A DNA stretch of 64,000 bases from Pilaira anomala. Taxonomy: Eukaryota; Mucoromycota; Mucoromycetes; Mucorales; Mucoraceae. Made by a program: the position numbers and the translations under genes. Position 1 is the stretch's first letter, and each line of letters begins with the position of its first letter. The notes under the pieces are model-generated. The model ran no database searches, was not told the DNA's origin, and saw only the letters and a program-made list of their open reading frames with translations. Below are positions 22,747 through 34,360 of the stretch, in pieces. The stretch is taken from positions 1 to 64,000 of the forward strand of contig JAIXMQ010000033.1 in NCBI GenBank assembly GCA_025716855.1, given 5' to 3'.

Positions 22747-24400
22747 TTGAGTTATATGAGTGAGAAAGAAGCTAAAAATCATCAACATTTATCTGAAAGA
22801 GATGATTTATCAAACGTGAGTAGTTTGAGAATTGCTAATTTTGAAGCGGAAAACACTGGTTTAAAGGTTCGAGTTTCGTCTTTACAAGGAACTAACGGAA
22901 ATCTTAATGCTGAAATAACGGTGTTAAAAGAAAAACTCAAATCCATTCAAGAAGAAAACTCGTCCTTAATGGAGACTAATAATAACCTTGTTGATCGAAT
23001 CTCAGTAAAGTAGTTGATTTATATGAACCAACAGAAAAGATATATTTGGTACCACAAAAATCACATGAGAAAATACCATTACAACAAGATAGACAAGATA
23101 GACAAGATAGACAAGCATCGGCCGGAAGTTCAACCGAACCGTTTGAATATGATACTTCTTTTCATAGTACGGATACTCATAAAGACTCTTGGTTTGCTCA
23201 TATTACTCAAGTATTAACTAAAGCGCAACCATCATCAAATGTGGTGTTTAATAATAATGTTTTACAGCAACCTGATGATAATAATAACTCTTCTATTATT
23301 CAACCAACTCATGCTAGACATTACCGTGCACCTATTTTTAAAGGAATAACCGATGGTGATGAAACCAAACCTTATCTTTGGATCTTGGATTTCAAAAATT
23401 GTATTAAATATCATGGTTGGAATGAAGCACAATCTTTGGATGAATTCATGATGACAATGCATGGTTCAGCTTCATTGTGGTATAATAGTTTATCGGCTAC
23501 GGATAAGAGCACATACGCAAGTTTGATAAATAGATTCAAGGACATTTTGGTGGAATTGAATCAATCAAGAGTTATGCTTTACGTGCTATCAACAATAAGA
23601 AACAAGGAAATGAATCTATGATTAGTTATGGTCCTAAACTTATGCAGCATTACAAATGAACCGGAATTTACTACAACTTTATTTTTTTGGTCAAGTGGTA
23701 AATAGTAAAACTGCGACAATGGTAAATCAAAAAGAATCTACTACTTTACTTTTACGTTCCATCTTGACAGCATAATCAACTGCTTTTTGTAAAGAAAGAA
23801 ACTCTATGGGAGGTGGTGAAGTGAATATGGGAAAACCTGGGGGTTAACAACAACCTCAAAGTGGTTCAAACTTGGATAATGCTACTGGTGTGTGGGCACA
23901 AAGTAATGATACTGGTAATCAAGCAACACCAATGGAAGATGTTCAGATGAATCCACAAAAATTTAAGAAAAAATTCTACCCTCAAAATACTGGCAATGAT
24001 TTGTCTAGCAAAGTGCTTCGCTTGTGGGAAATCTGGTCATATAGCTAAGGAATGTCACTTACTTAAGAAGTTTAAAGAGCAAGGTTCAGGTGTCTATAAG
24101 GATAATAAAAAGAGGAAATAGGGGAAGAGAAATCAAAATGATCAGCAGGTAAAGGAAAAAGGATAGTTATATGGATGAAGAAGTAGATTTCACCATAAAT
24201 CCATTCAATCAACTATTTAAACACAAAAACGGATAGAACTGTTGGGTATGATGATGATGACAACAACAACAACATCGCACCAAATATCATTGACTTCCGT
24301 TTGGAAGAGATTGCAGAAGAAATGAATGATATTAAGCATGATGATGATGCTGTAACCAGCACAGATTGTGAAGAGCTTTTGATGATATGATTAGCCGGAA
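22747..24400 (+). pseudogene. Retrotransposon gag remnant (coiled coil, capsid-like domain, zinc knuckle)
   Basis: Three elements of an LTR-retrotransposon Gag appear in order: a coiled coil (22,747-23,011), a capsid-like region with YLWILDFKNCIKYHGW and GSASLWYNSLSATDK (about 23,300-23,600), and a CCHC zinc knuckle CFACGKSGHIAKEC at 24,014-24,055. The reading frame changes near 23,012 and again after 23,621, with several stops, so no full Gag can be made. No protease, reverse transcriptase or integrase follows; the next gene starts at 24,566. An acidic tail (about 24,250-24,390) closes the coding-like stretch. This is a Ty3-like fossil, gag only. Confidence 0.7.
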
Positions 24401-24434
24401 GAAAAAGAAAATCAACATGATAATAAAATCTCCT

Positions 24435-24469
<35 letters not shown>

Positions 24470-24565
24470 TACTTTTTACTTTTTAACAAGTTAAATTTCA
24501 TATAATAAAATAATATGTAAACCTTTTTTTTTTCGTTTTTGTTCTTTACTCTTTCTTTTAAATTA

Positions 24566-26075
24566 ATGGATTATCAAACACTTTTAAAAGAATACACAAA
24601 TGCAGGGCAAGCACATGTTTTTAATTTTTTTGATGAATTAAATGAATTGGAACAGGATAATTTCCTACAACAATTAAAACAAGTCAACCTGAAGCAAGTG
24701 TCATTTATCATCAACCAAGCAATGGGTCATAAATTACCTCACGATATTAATGAATTTGAACCTACACCACAAGATATCTCTGATCTTGAGCCTTTACCTG
24801 AACACGTGATCGATATCAGTCATCCACGTTGGTATTCAGTAGGTTTAGACCTGATTGTTAAAAACCAAGTAGCTGTCATTTTAATGGCCGGAGGTCAAGG
24901 CACTCGTCTTGGCTCTCATGATCCTAAAGGGTGTTACGATATCGGTCTTCCTTCTCATAAATCTTTATTTCAGTTACAAGCAGAACGGATTCAACGTCTA
25001 CAAGTATTGGCTGGAAAAGATGCTGTGATTCCTTGGTATATTATGACTTCAGGTCCTACTGATACGCTTACACGAAACTTTTTTAAACAACATGATTATT
25101 TTGGCTTATCTGAAAAAAATGTATTATTTTTTGAGCAAGGTGTACTACCTTGTTTTGATTTACAAGGTAAATTTTTGCTTGAAGAAAAAGGAAAGGTAGT
25201 TAAAAAAAAAAAAAAAAAAACTGAATTAAATAAAAGTAGTTAAATTCTTACTTTTTTTTTTTTAGTTGGCTGTAGCACCAGATGGAAATGGTGGTATCTA
25301 TAATGCACTTTATAAAGAAGGGATTATTCAATCATTGAAAGAGCGTGGTATTCTTTATTCCCATTGTTATTGTGTAGACAATAGTTTAACCAAAGTAGCC
25401 GATCCTATCTTTATTGGCTATTGTGCTTCACGTAATACAGATGTTGGAATTAAAGTAGTACCCAAGAGTTATCCAGAGGAACCCGTCGGTGTTGTTGCGC
25501 GTCGTAATGGAAAATATGCAGTCATTGAGTATTCTGAAATCAGTAAAGAATTAGCAAACAAAAGATCAGAAAAAGACAATAGCTTAATATACGGTGCAGC
25601 CAATATTGCAAATCATTTTTTTTCAACCGAGTTCTTGGAACGTATAGGAACATTTAGGGATGAATTAAAATACCACGTTGCACATAAGAAGATTCCGTAC
25701 ATTGATCTGAATACAGGTGAGGTTGTAAATCCAGTTAAATCCAACGGCATTAAATTAGAACGATTTGTGTTTGATGTGCTTAGTCATAGTCAAGCATTTA
25801 GTGTTTTACAGGTTGATCGTGAGGATGAATTTGCGCCTTTGAAAAATGCTTCAGGCTCAGGTGTTGACTGTCCTGAAACATCTCGAGATGCGATTTTGAA
25901 TCAAGCACGACGCTTTATCACTTTAGCGGGTGGGCGTTATTTAAATGATTCAATTCAAGTTGAAATATCTCCTTTATTGTCTTATGCTGGTGAGAATTTA
26001 GATGCCTTGAATGGTAAAACGATTAAAAAATCCTGTATTTTAAATACTTTAAATGATCTTTGTACTCTCAAATAA
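24566..26075 (+). CDS. UAP1: UDP-N-acetylglucosamine pyrophosphorylase
   Basis: Cytosolic enzyme making UDP-GlcNAc from UTP and GlcNAc-1-phosphate, the last step of precursor supply for chitin, GPI anchors and N-glycans. Two exons (24,566-25,195; 25,266-26,075) join in frame across a 70-nt intron to 479 aa, the usual size. The nucleotide-binding signature LMAGGQGTRLG is in exon 1 and APDGNGGIY begins exon 2. VVARRNGKYAVIEYSE, YGAANIANHFF and GIKLERFVFDVL are family-conserved. The ATG at 24,566 is preferred over the upstream in-frame TTG because it aligns with the expected N-terminus. Yeast calls this QRI1. Confidence 0.96.
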
Positions 26076-26335
26076 ATAATAAAAAATGAAACAATTTTTT
26101 TTTTTTTCACTTTCTTTAGCCTGAATGGATAAGTTTTGTGATCTAGTTTTTCTCACTTGAAAATTTCGAATGTTTTTTTTTCAGAGTATGTCTATGTAAC
26201 ATGTTTACTTCCAGTTTTAGATGCTATAATCAGATAACATATTTAGTTAGAGTTCTTTGTAACCGCATTTCAAAAAAAAAAAAAATAAGCTCATTTTTTG
26301 AAAACACAGCATTTACACTAACTGTGACGGGGCTT

Positions 26336-26369
<34 letters not shown>

Positions 26370-26466
26370 CAACAAAGCAGGGGCAGTTTTTTACTTTATA
26401 GTCGGATCTTTTGTTATTTACCTTTTTTTTTTTCTTTTTTTACTTTTTAAAAAAAATAAAGATAAA
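26076..26466. other. Short intergenic spacer with homopolymers
   Basis: Contains A13 and T29-type runs (about 26,270-26,284 and 26,339-26,369). It should hold the UAP1 3' end and the promoter of the IF3 gene; no distinct element is visible. Confidence 0.5.
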
Positions 26467-27183
26467 ATGATGTTGTCTTTGAAACCTACTTTGCGTTTGT
26501 TTTGTAAAGTGAACCGTAACTACAATACACTTGCGCAAGCACTTCCTGGAGGATCAAGCAATATACAACGTCAAAGACAGTCAGCAGCTTTTCGACCACC
26601 ACAACCACTAACACCTTTACAACAACCACAACTTACAAAACCTTCTAGTGCTATCAGTAGTCAACCAAGCAAGACAAGTTCTGGAAGATCGCGTAGAGAT
26701 GAAGAGATCAATGCACGTTTTATTACGTTTATTGATGAACGAGGCGAATTACATAACCGTTGTCGAGTGAATGATATTCTGAATTCATTTGACCGTTCAC
26801 GTTATTTCTTGGTTGAAGTGGACCCATCCGCTAAACCTAACCCAGTATGTCGTTTATTTGATAAAAAGGCGTTATTTGATAAAGAGAAACAAAACAAAAA
26901 GAAGAAACAGACAGCACCTGAATCTATTTTAAAGGAAATTGTGTTTGGATGGAATGTGAGCTCTCATGATATGGAACATAAATTAAACAAGGCAATACAA
27001 TTTTTGGATAAAGGAAACAAGGTTAAATTGGATATTGTTTATAAACGTGGACAAAATCGTGTAGATAAAGAAACTCAACAAAAAGTAATTGCTACTGTAG
27101 CTGGTTTAATGGAAGATTATAAGCTTGTAAAATCTCCTGCTTTTAATGGTCAAAACTGTTCAATGCAATTTGAAAGAAAATAA
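26467..27183 (+). CDS. AIM23: Mitochondrial translation initiation factor IF-3
   Basis: Binds the small mitochondrial ribosomal subunit and controls initiation. A single exon encodes 238 aa. Residues 1-75 are basic, then Pro/Gln/Ser-rich, consistent with a mitochondrial presequence. The IF3 N-domain spans about 80-150 (FITFIDERGELHNRCRV, VDPSAKPNPVCRLFDKK), followed by a Lys-rich linker and the C-domain from about 155 (KEIVFGWNVSSHDMEHKL, FLDKGNKVKLDIVYKRG). The intronless structure is unlike most neighbours. It is convergent with the panB gene, 114 bp between stops. The family is clear; the yeast name is assigned by family, not by direct comparison. Confidence 0.88.
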   Translation: MMLSLKPTLRLFCKVNRNYNTLAQALPGGSSNIQRQRQSAAFRPPQPLTPLQQPQLTKPSSAISSQPSKTSSGRSRRDEEINARFITFIDERGELHNRCRVNDILNSFDRSRYFLVEVDPSAKPNPVCRLFDKKALFDKEKQNKKKKQTAPESILKEIVFGWNVSSHDMEHKLNKAIQFLDKGNKVKLDIVYKRGQNRVDKETQQKVIATVAGLMEDYKLVKSPAFNGQNCSMQFERK

Positions 27184-27297
27184 AAAAAAAATGATTCCCT
27201 TTTTTTTTTTTATATATATTGATAATAAAGTTTTTGTTTGTAATTATAAGATATATATATATATATATATATTTATATTTGTTTTATTTTTTATTTT

Positions 27298-28596
27298 TTA
27301 CATAGCATGAGCTGCTCTTTCTTCTTCTTGTTGATCACGAATACCATTCTTTTCTCTTTCTTGTGCATAAAATTTTTCTAATTGAATAGGATCAATGGGA
27401 TAAGTATTTTGAGGAGCTGGGAATTTTCTAGTCTTGACATCTTCATGATATTCTCTTAATGCATTTGTAATAATTTGATTTAAATTACAGTATTGTTTAG
27501 TGAATCTATTATATATATATATATATATTAATAACACTATCTACATACACAAACACACAAAATTATAACTTACTTGGGTACAAATTTATCAAATAATCCT
27601 AAAGCATCATTTTGAACCAAAACTTGACCAGAACATTGTACACCAGCCCCGATACCAATGGTAGGTACCTTTAACTTTTGTGTAATATAACCCGCAATTT
27701 CTTCAGGCACAGCTTCAATCACTACAGCAAAAGCACCTGCTTCTTGTACTGCTAAAGCATCTTCTAATAATGCTGTAGCTTGCTTTGCTGTCTTACCTTG
27801 GACTCTAAATCCACCTAATGCAGATTGTCTTTGAGGTGTTAACCCAATATGGCCAATCACTGGAATACCAATTCGTGTGATTCTATGGATTGTCTCGGCC
27901 ATTTCAATACCACCTTCTAATTTGACAGCCTAATTAATATAGTTTATAATTAGTTTATGTGTAACTTTGGAAGCAGTACACAATTTTTTTTTAAAAAAAA
28001 TTTACATCGCAATTGCCTTCTTTCATAAATCGAAGTGATACTCTTACAGCATCATCAGGACTTGCTTCATAACTACCATAAGGTAAATCTGCAATAATAA
28101 ATGGAGATTTGCAACCTCTAGCAACAGCACGACAATGATGCAACATATCCTAAATAAAGGGGGGGGGGAGGGGAATTGTTACTATAAACAAAACATTTAA
28201 ACAGGCATTTTTAAAAATTTACATCAACAGTAAGAGGATTGGTGGAATCATAACCGAGGCTAACCATAGCTAAAGAATCACCTACTAAGCAAATATCGAT
28301 ACCTGCTTTATCTACTACAAGACCAGAAGGATAATCTTGTGCAGTCATCATAGAAATTGCTTCTTTTCGACGATACATGCTTTGAATTGTTTTAATTGAT
28401 ACTTTAGGTCTAGCTACAAAAAAAAAAAAAATGTTTAATGAATGTTGGGGTAGGTTACACACAAAAATAAAACTTTACTTTGGGTTACGGACTCGACTGG
28501 TCTACTTGAATAAAGCCTGCTTGTAAAACTAGGCACAATAGCTCTTGATAAAGTCTTTTGTGTTAAAATAAATGGTCTTAACCTCGCAATAGACAT
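27298..28596 (-). CDS. ECM31: 3-methyl-2-oxobutanoate hydroxymethyltransferase
   Basis: First committed step of pantothenate (vitamin B5) synthesis: adds a hydroxymethyl group from methylene-tetrahydrofolate to 2-oxoisovalerate. Five exons on the minus strand (28,596-28,479; 28,413-28,223; 28,149-28,006; 27,929-27,574; 27,505-27,298) join in frame to 338 aa. The first exon is Arg/Ser/Leu-rich, typical of a mitochondrial targeting peptide. Core motifs: [90 protein letters not shown], and FDKFVPKF near the C-terminus. All expected PanB signatures are present. The intron between exons 4 and 5 contains a TA microsatellite. Confidence 0.95.
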
Positions 28597-29296
28597 GTTT
28601 ATAGTATATAGTAAATAAAAGTGATAAAAAAGATATAAAAAAGGATTGAAAGAAATAAAAAGAGAGTTTCTTTTAAATATTAGAAAAAAAAAAAAAAATA
28701 AAGGGAGGAGCGTTGTCAACAGGATTTTGTTTGTCAGCAACTTTAAATCAACTCCGTTTTGTTTCGAGAAATAATAATTCAGTGGGGGTGACCGGTTTCA
28801 TTTTACCAAATTACCTTTATTGTTCTCTCTTTTTCTTTTCCGGCGTGTAACACCGGATCCAATGTAATTGAAGAGGAAATGTTTATACGTCAAAAAAAAA
28901 AAAAAAAAAAACTTTTTAAAGGAACCCATTAAAACCATTTACGGTTAAAAGAATAAGTTGGAGAAACTTGACATATCATAAAAAATACATTCAAGGTTAA
29001 CAAAAAAAAAAAAAAAGAAGAGGAGAAAAGTTTATGCAGGCCAGAAGTCATTTAATCCTTTGAGTTTTGACACTGCAAGCTGTTTTAATTAAAAAAGATA
29101 ACAGGATAAAAAGTATTTATATATCGAAAATTGACATTTTTTTTTTTATTTTAATAAATTTTTTTTTTTTTCATTTTGTTTCTAAGTGACATAAAAAAAA
29201 TTGGTTGGTAGGGAAATTATTATACAAATAAAATTAAAGAAAAAAGGTATGATTGTATGCTTTGAGTTGAAAAAAGAAAAAAAAGGAAGGGATATA
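28597..29296. other. Intergenic spacer, panB promoter side
   Basis: 700 bp between two minus-strand genes. It should hold the panB promoter and the DRE2 3' end. Short A and T runs are frequent. No ORF is supported. Confidence 0.5.
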
Positions 29297-30358
29297 TTAA
29301 AATTCGATATCATCTTGAGCAAACATGCCGCCCAAAGCAACCTTTTCACCAGCCGTAAAAGCAGGCATACCCAAATAAGGACAAGTAGAACATCTAAATG
29401 CATCACCCAAAGTACAACTACCACAACCCGTCTTCTTTGGTGTAGGATCAACTTCAACAATTTCATCTTGAATATCATCCATTAAATCCAAAGAAACAAC
29501 TCCATTAGCCTCTGCTTCGGCTTCTTCTTCTGCTCTACCACATGTACAATTCTTACATGCCTTTCTCTTTCCATCTGTCAATTCACAATCATCAGGTCTG
29601 GCTAAAGATTCCTTACTAGGCTTCATTCTATCAGATTCATCCAATAATAAATCATCATCCTCAATATCATCAGTAGATACAGTGGCCCAGACTGCCTTTT
29701 TGTTGGTAGCAGCAGGCTTCTTTTTGAAGTTCAATTTCATCTTTTGACCCACTTCATAAGCTGGCTTCTTTGCTTCAATATGAGCAATACCAAATTTACC
29801 CGTTAATCTACTTACACCTTGTTCGATCTTGGTAGTACCCCATAACTTGAAATAAGAGGCCAAGGTTTCATCCGAAACAGGGGCAACGTTAGTGACGGTA
29901 ACGTCTACAAATCCAGCAAGTTTCAACATGGATTCTAAATCGGTTGATTTACGAGTAATGGGGCATACTGTATTAGCCAAGTCAACTAACAATACAACTT
30001 CTTCCAAAATCAAGCGACCACCAGCTGCCAATGTACTCAAGTAATGAGAAAACATGGAGGGTGTATGAATAGAGACGGAAGGAGAGAAAAGGTTAGAGTA
30101 AATGAGGTTATAACTAGACTTGACCAAAGGAGCTATATATGTATATAAGTGTTAATATACAAAAAAAAATCAATGGATATGAGTTATTCACAGAAACTAA
30201 CCTTCAGCAACACGATCAAATACTTCAAATGCTGTTTGACCATTAGGACCTACTTGTTCTTGTGCAGAATTTTTGACTTGAACAAAAGAATTTTCGTCAA
30301 CTGTTGCAGGTGCAACAAATAATACTTTGTCACCAGTAGTAAGTGTGTTCAATGACAT
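29297..30358 (-). CDS. DRE2: Anamorsin/Dre2, cytosolic Fe-S cluster assembly factor
   Basis: Works with Tah18 as electron donor for cytosolic iron-sulphur protein assembly. Two exons (30,358-30,202; 30,132-29,297) join in frame to 330 aa. An N-terminal methyltransferase-like domain (MSLNTLTTGDKVLFVAPATV to about residue 170) is followed by a linker with KMKLNFKKKP and the CIAPIN1 domain: first Cys cluster in RKACKNCTCGRAEEE, second twin CX2C in TGCGSCTLGDAFRCSTCPYLG, then GMPAFTAGEKVALG. Both iron-binding clusters appear complete. The minus-strand orientation matches the downstream panB gene, but the 700-bp gap argues against joint control. Confidence 0.96.
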
Positions 30359-31194
30359 TTTTTAATGTAAGTTTGTTTTTTTTTACTTTATAAAAAAGAA
30401 AAAAAAAGAAAAAAAGTGGAAGTGAAAATTATTATTGGAGATTTTTTTCTGACTAATTATTTGAAAAAAAAAAAAAGATTCGTGATGAAATAAACCAATC
30501 AATTCAGTTCCTTTATCTTGATAAGCTTCAATCACATCTACAAAACTGTAACAGAAAAATTTACATTTTTAGGCATTGCTCTCTTTGTTTTTGATTTAGT
30601 AAGTAATGAGTCGTAGTAGTACTAGTCGTAGCTATTTAAAATAGATATCTAATCCCTTCTCCTGTTAAAATATTCAATCTTATTTTAAAACGAAATTGAT
30701 AACAGCTCAATCTTTTCTTTTTCAGGGGGTTTTTTTTTTCTGGAATTGATTTAGAATTTGAATTGGTTTGATTCAAAGACAAAGTAAAAACATAGTTACA
30801 CATAGAAAATAGCATAATATTCACCTCAGAAGGATGATCGATTAGGCATTGTAACATTAAAGACTCATCAGATTTAGTTACGCCACAAACATGTTTATTC
30901 AATTAAATCATAAATAAATCTCTATTTCTTTCGCTTTTATTTATCTTTATCTTCATCTTTCTCTATATTTTTCGTTTTTCTTTTCAAAACGTGATCCTTT
31001 CCTTCCAATACCATCTTAATCTCTCATTTGATTACATACGTTATTTATCAGACAAGAGATTGTATCAAGAAATGAACAACTCTGGTAGTTGCATAATGCA
31101 TGTTGCCGGTGGTAAGTTAATGATTTTGTCACGAAGAAGCCGTAGTTCATTGTCAATAACAAACATTCTTTTCTATGTAGGCTGCATGTATTTC

Positions 31195-31255
<61 letters not shown>

Positions 31256-32117
31256 GTCCGAAAACGTTTGGGCGAGATAGCCCACAGCGAATGAACACGC
31301 GCTTTTCAAAGATTCAGACAAGTATCTATTGAAGGTACTTAGATAAGAAAATATTTCTCCAATAGTAGTATCCTGTCACTATCTTGCATTTTTCTCTTAA
31401 TTATCGCCAATTGATAACTGCATTCTTATTAAATATATTTCCCTATATTCAATAATTTGCCATGTGTTTCTTTAAAGACAAGAACTCTTTACCTGTTCTT
31501 GATATCAATGTCACGCTCGCGTGTCGATATATGTCTATCTTGTATTGGTCAATCACAAGCTTCCAAGGAATCAAGTTGCTCTTAATAACAACATAAAAGT
31601 CATCGTCAGATTAGTCATTGACATTTTTCCTGTTTTCTTATGAAACAATGACAGCAACAGAAAGCCAGGAGAGTTATAAATTAAACTTTATCTAATGCAA
31701 TGTCTAGAAACATTTTTTAACACAATAAAATAAAAATGGTAAGTTAGAAATAATTTCGAATATTCATCATCATGCTTACTAATGCCATACTTCTGTTTAG
31801 GCTATCGTACATATCACCTTACAAAAGCTAAGGATGGTTAGGTTTATATTTCTGACGGTGTTTTTTGTTTTGAAGACCTTCGGCCGGAAACCTTTGAGTT
31901 TTTTTTTTATTGAAGTAAAAAGAAAAGGGAACTACGGCAATAATAATTTGGAAGATGACATTGTTAAATTATATGCCTCTACATTGAGGAAATTATTTAT
32001 AATTAGATAACGCATATTATCTCATCTATTCACACTCGCAAGTGTAAATAAAAAATCGACTAACTAATGATAATTTGTTCTTCAGTTTTCCCCCGAATAC
32101 GATTTATAACAAAAGAA

Positions 32118-32187
<70 letters not shown>

Positions 32188-32240
32188 GATACATAAATAA
32201 CGTCGAAAAATGTTTTTTAATTTTTTTTTTTATCTATATC
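30359..32240. other. Non-coding stretch with two very long A runs
   Basis: No gene supported. Pure A runs of 58 nt (31,197-31,254) and 65 nt (32,121-32,185) are the most obvious features. A minus-strand protein-like snippet (VDVIEAYQDKGTELIGLFHH, about 30,480-30,550) lies upstream of DRE2 and may be an exon fragment, but it cannot be joined to anything. Confidence 0.5.
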
Positions 32241-32988
32241 ATGGTTAAGTATCAACCTATCTTTCTGCTTTGTTTGGCTCATCTTAGCCATATTGCCTTT
32301 GGTGATGCTGTTTTTAATACTGAAAACAATGGTAAATGCAACGACTACTAAAAAAAAACATTAGATTAATTATATTTTTATAGATGGTTCCATGATTGAT
32401 GTACCACGATATCTTTTGAAGAGAGGAGGTCATGGCAATAAAGAATACGGAGAATGGGAAGTTGATCATACAAATAATGAAAAGTCTCAATATGGTGGTC
32501 ATGGCTATGGGAATTACGATGATAACGATAATGAATGGGACCATGAATGGTATGATAAATTTGGCCGCAAGTCATATTATGATGGTGAAAGTTTGAATGA
32601 ACAATGGTGGCCCGAGAACCAAGGTTGGGAGAACGAGCTATTCAATGGTGCCAATACTGCCAGCTGTCCTGCCCCAGTTACTACTACATCTACTACTACA
32701 TCTACTACTACAGCTACTATTACAGCTACTACTACAGCTACTACTACAGCTACTACTACAGCTACTAATACAGCTACTATTACAGCTACTACTACAGCTA
32801 CTACTACAGCTACTACTACAGATACTACTACAGATACTACTACAGCTACTGTTACTTCTACTTCTACTACATATCAAGAAACTCTGAGAGTAACAGACAT
32901 TATTACCGCAACTACTACCATTACGAGTTATCTAGTAGAATCAATCATTACTACTTTGACAAGTTGTACTGCAACAGTGACAGTCTAA
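32241..32988 (+). CDS. Secreted Thr-rich repeat protein with a possible Kex2 site
   Basis: Two exons (32,241-32,331; 32,384-32,988) join in frame to 231 aa. Residues 1-21 are a signal peptide (MVKYQPIFLLCLAHLSHIAF). A dibasic LLKR near residue 42 precedes a Gly/His/Asp/Asn/Trp-rich acidic region, so Kex2-type cleavage is possible. From about residue 125 comes a tandem repeat of TTTA/TTAT-like units (DNA period 12 or 15, GCTACTACTACA), typical of heavily O-mannosylated wall proteins. The C-terminus (TSYLVESIITTLTSC) is mildly hydrophobic but has no clear GPI signal. Function unknown; a cell-wall or secreted glycoprotein role is inferred. The exact repeat number is likely unstable. Confidence 0.75.
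32682..32861 (+). repeat. In-frame ACT-rich minisatellite coding poly-Thr/Ala
   Basis: Short tandem units of the form (ACTACTACAGCT), with ATTACA, AATACA and GATACT variants, occupy most of the C-terminal half of the secreted protein. All units are multiples of three, so length changes keep the frame. Confidence 0.85.
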
Positions 32989-33994
32989 AATAAATAAAGT
33001 CTTTAAATAGTTAGTTAGCTTAATATTCATTATAAATAACTATTATACCAATACCCAATTCACGTAAAAGTACGAATATGTTTTTGAAAAATCCAGGAAG
33101 TTATGTATTTATGGCCATAAGGAAAATAGGGTCAAGTATGATTTTTCGAATATTATGATTCAACTTATGCTCTCCTTTTCCACTTGAATATATAATAAAA
33201 TTCAAGTCTATTTACGATTTAACAGGGAAGAACTAAATGATGATTAATAAGACGAAGAAACTTACATATACCAACGATGTCAATGTTTTCCCTTGTCAGA
33301 CATAGCTGCAGCCGATCATAAACATATCCGGTGCGTAGGCCCTGTTTCTTTTTCGTTTATTATTGCTATATTTTAGCTATCAATACTCATCATTCGAATA
33401 GAAGTTATTTCTGTTGTATGGAAACATAAAAGTAACCAAGCTTTTAGTCCTAGTCATCATTTAGGGAAACTTTAGTTACCTTTTTTTAAAAACAGATTTA
33501 CATACCTTGTTTTTTAAGAATGATAAAATTTCACCACAGACGATAATAAAATTTAATGCGGTCCAATATATTATTTATTATGTAAAAAACAATAGGATAC
33601 GAGAGGAATAAATCATAATATATACGTGTGATGTATTGAATGTATAATGCATATGATAGTTAAATAAAAAAAAAATTTATATCCAAGAACAACTCTTGCG
33701 AGTAATAATAATTTGATATGAGTCTTCTTCCTGTGTTACATTCTAGTTTTTTTTTTTAGTTATAATTACGCGTATCTATTGGCGGATTACTTTGATCGGG
33801 AATTCATGCAAGGTTGTTACTCCAACTTTCCTTATATGACGGCTTATTATATCATTGCCCTTGAGGCAGTAATATAATGATTTGCCTGCACCAGCCTTAT
33901 ACAATGAATTTGTTTTAATAATAATAAAATATGTACAATAATAATTACAATAATCGCTTACTTATTTAGTTGTGCTTTATAAGCATCCTCAGAA
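32989..33994. other. Intergenic spacer, no gene
   Basis: AT-rich, no frame of protein-like character. It leads into the modular repeat at 33,995. Confidence 0.5.
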
Positions 33995-34134
33995 CACACA
34001 ACATCATGCCTCACCAAAGCCCTCGGAATGCCTCACAAAGTCCTCCTATGCCTCACCAAAATCAACGCATGCTTCTCCCAAAGGGACTTTGGCGAGGCAT
34101 AGGAGGATTTTGGCAAGGCATAATGTTGTGTGTG
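33995..34134. repeat. Inverted array of 21-22 bp monomers (copy A, left side)
   Basis: Three forward units of the type ATGCCTCACCAAAGTCCTCC are followed by about two inverted units, and the block is bounded by ACACAACATCATGCC on the left and its near-inverse GGCATAATGTTGTGTGT on the right. The block directly abuts the conserved module at 34,132. It could fold into one long hairpin. Confidence 0.8.
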
Positions 34135-34360
34135 TGGACAATCAGTAATTAATGAGAAAAGACTTCGGGCTGATTTATTAAAATAAAACTGAAAGAACTC
34201 TCTTACCTAAAATAATAATCATCTTTTACATCTTGAATATCCTGATGAGTTGTGTTTGAATAAGGACCCTCTTTTTAATGGGTTTGAATGAATTTATACC
34301 CAACTCTTCTGCTTTTGAATGAGTACGCTCTACTCTTTCGAATTAACCATATTTAATTTT
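34132..34360 (+). repeat. Conserved dispersed module, copy A
   Basis: About 230 bp starting TGTGGACAATCAGTAATTA and ending near ACCATATTTAATTTT. The same module recurs, in the same orientation, at 57,522-57,759 and 58,531-58,785. Shared blocks include CTTGAATATCCTGATGA, TGATGGGTTT-AAATGAAT and CCAACTCTT-TGCTT. No coding frame is conserved across the copies. Each copy is preceded by a tandem array, but the monomer differs in each. Confidence 0.8.

Noticed and set aside
24539..24565. Earlier start for UAP1
   Set aside because: The upstream in-frame codon is TTG, not ATG, and the added residues are a translated T-rich leader.
29182..29485. ORFs on both strands over the 3' end of DRE2
   Set aside because: They overlap the Dre2 Cys-rich domain in other frames and have no independent support.
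30991..31332. 113-aa ORF with poly-Lys, and poly-Phe on the opposite strand
   Set aside because: Created by the 58-nt A run; no other protein-like character.
32682..32861. CRISPR-like array
   Set aside because: Units are short, contiguous and codon-phased with no spacers; it is a coding minisatellite.
32597..32887. Poly-Leu and poly-Ser frames in the Thr-repeat region
   Set aside because: Out-of-frame readings of the ACT/GCT microsatellite; the Thr/Ala frame is continuous with a signal peptide and clean intron.
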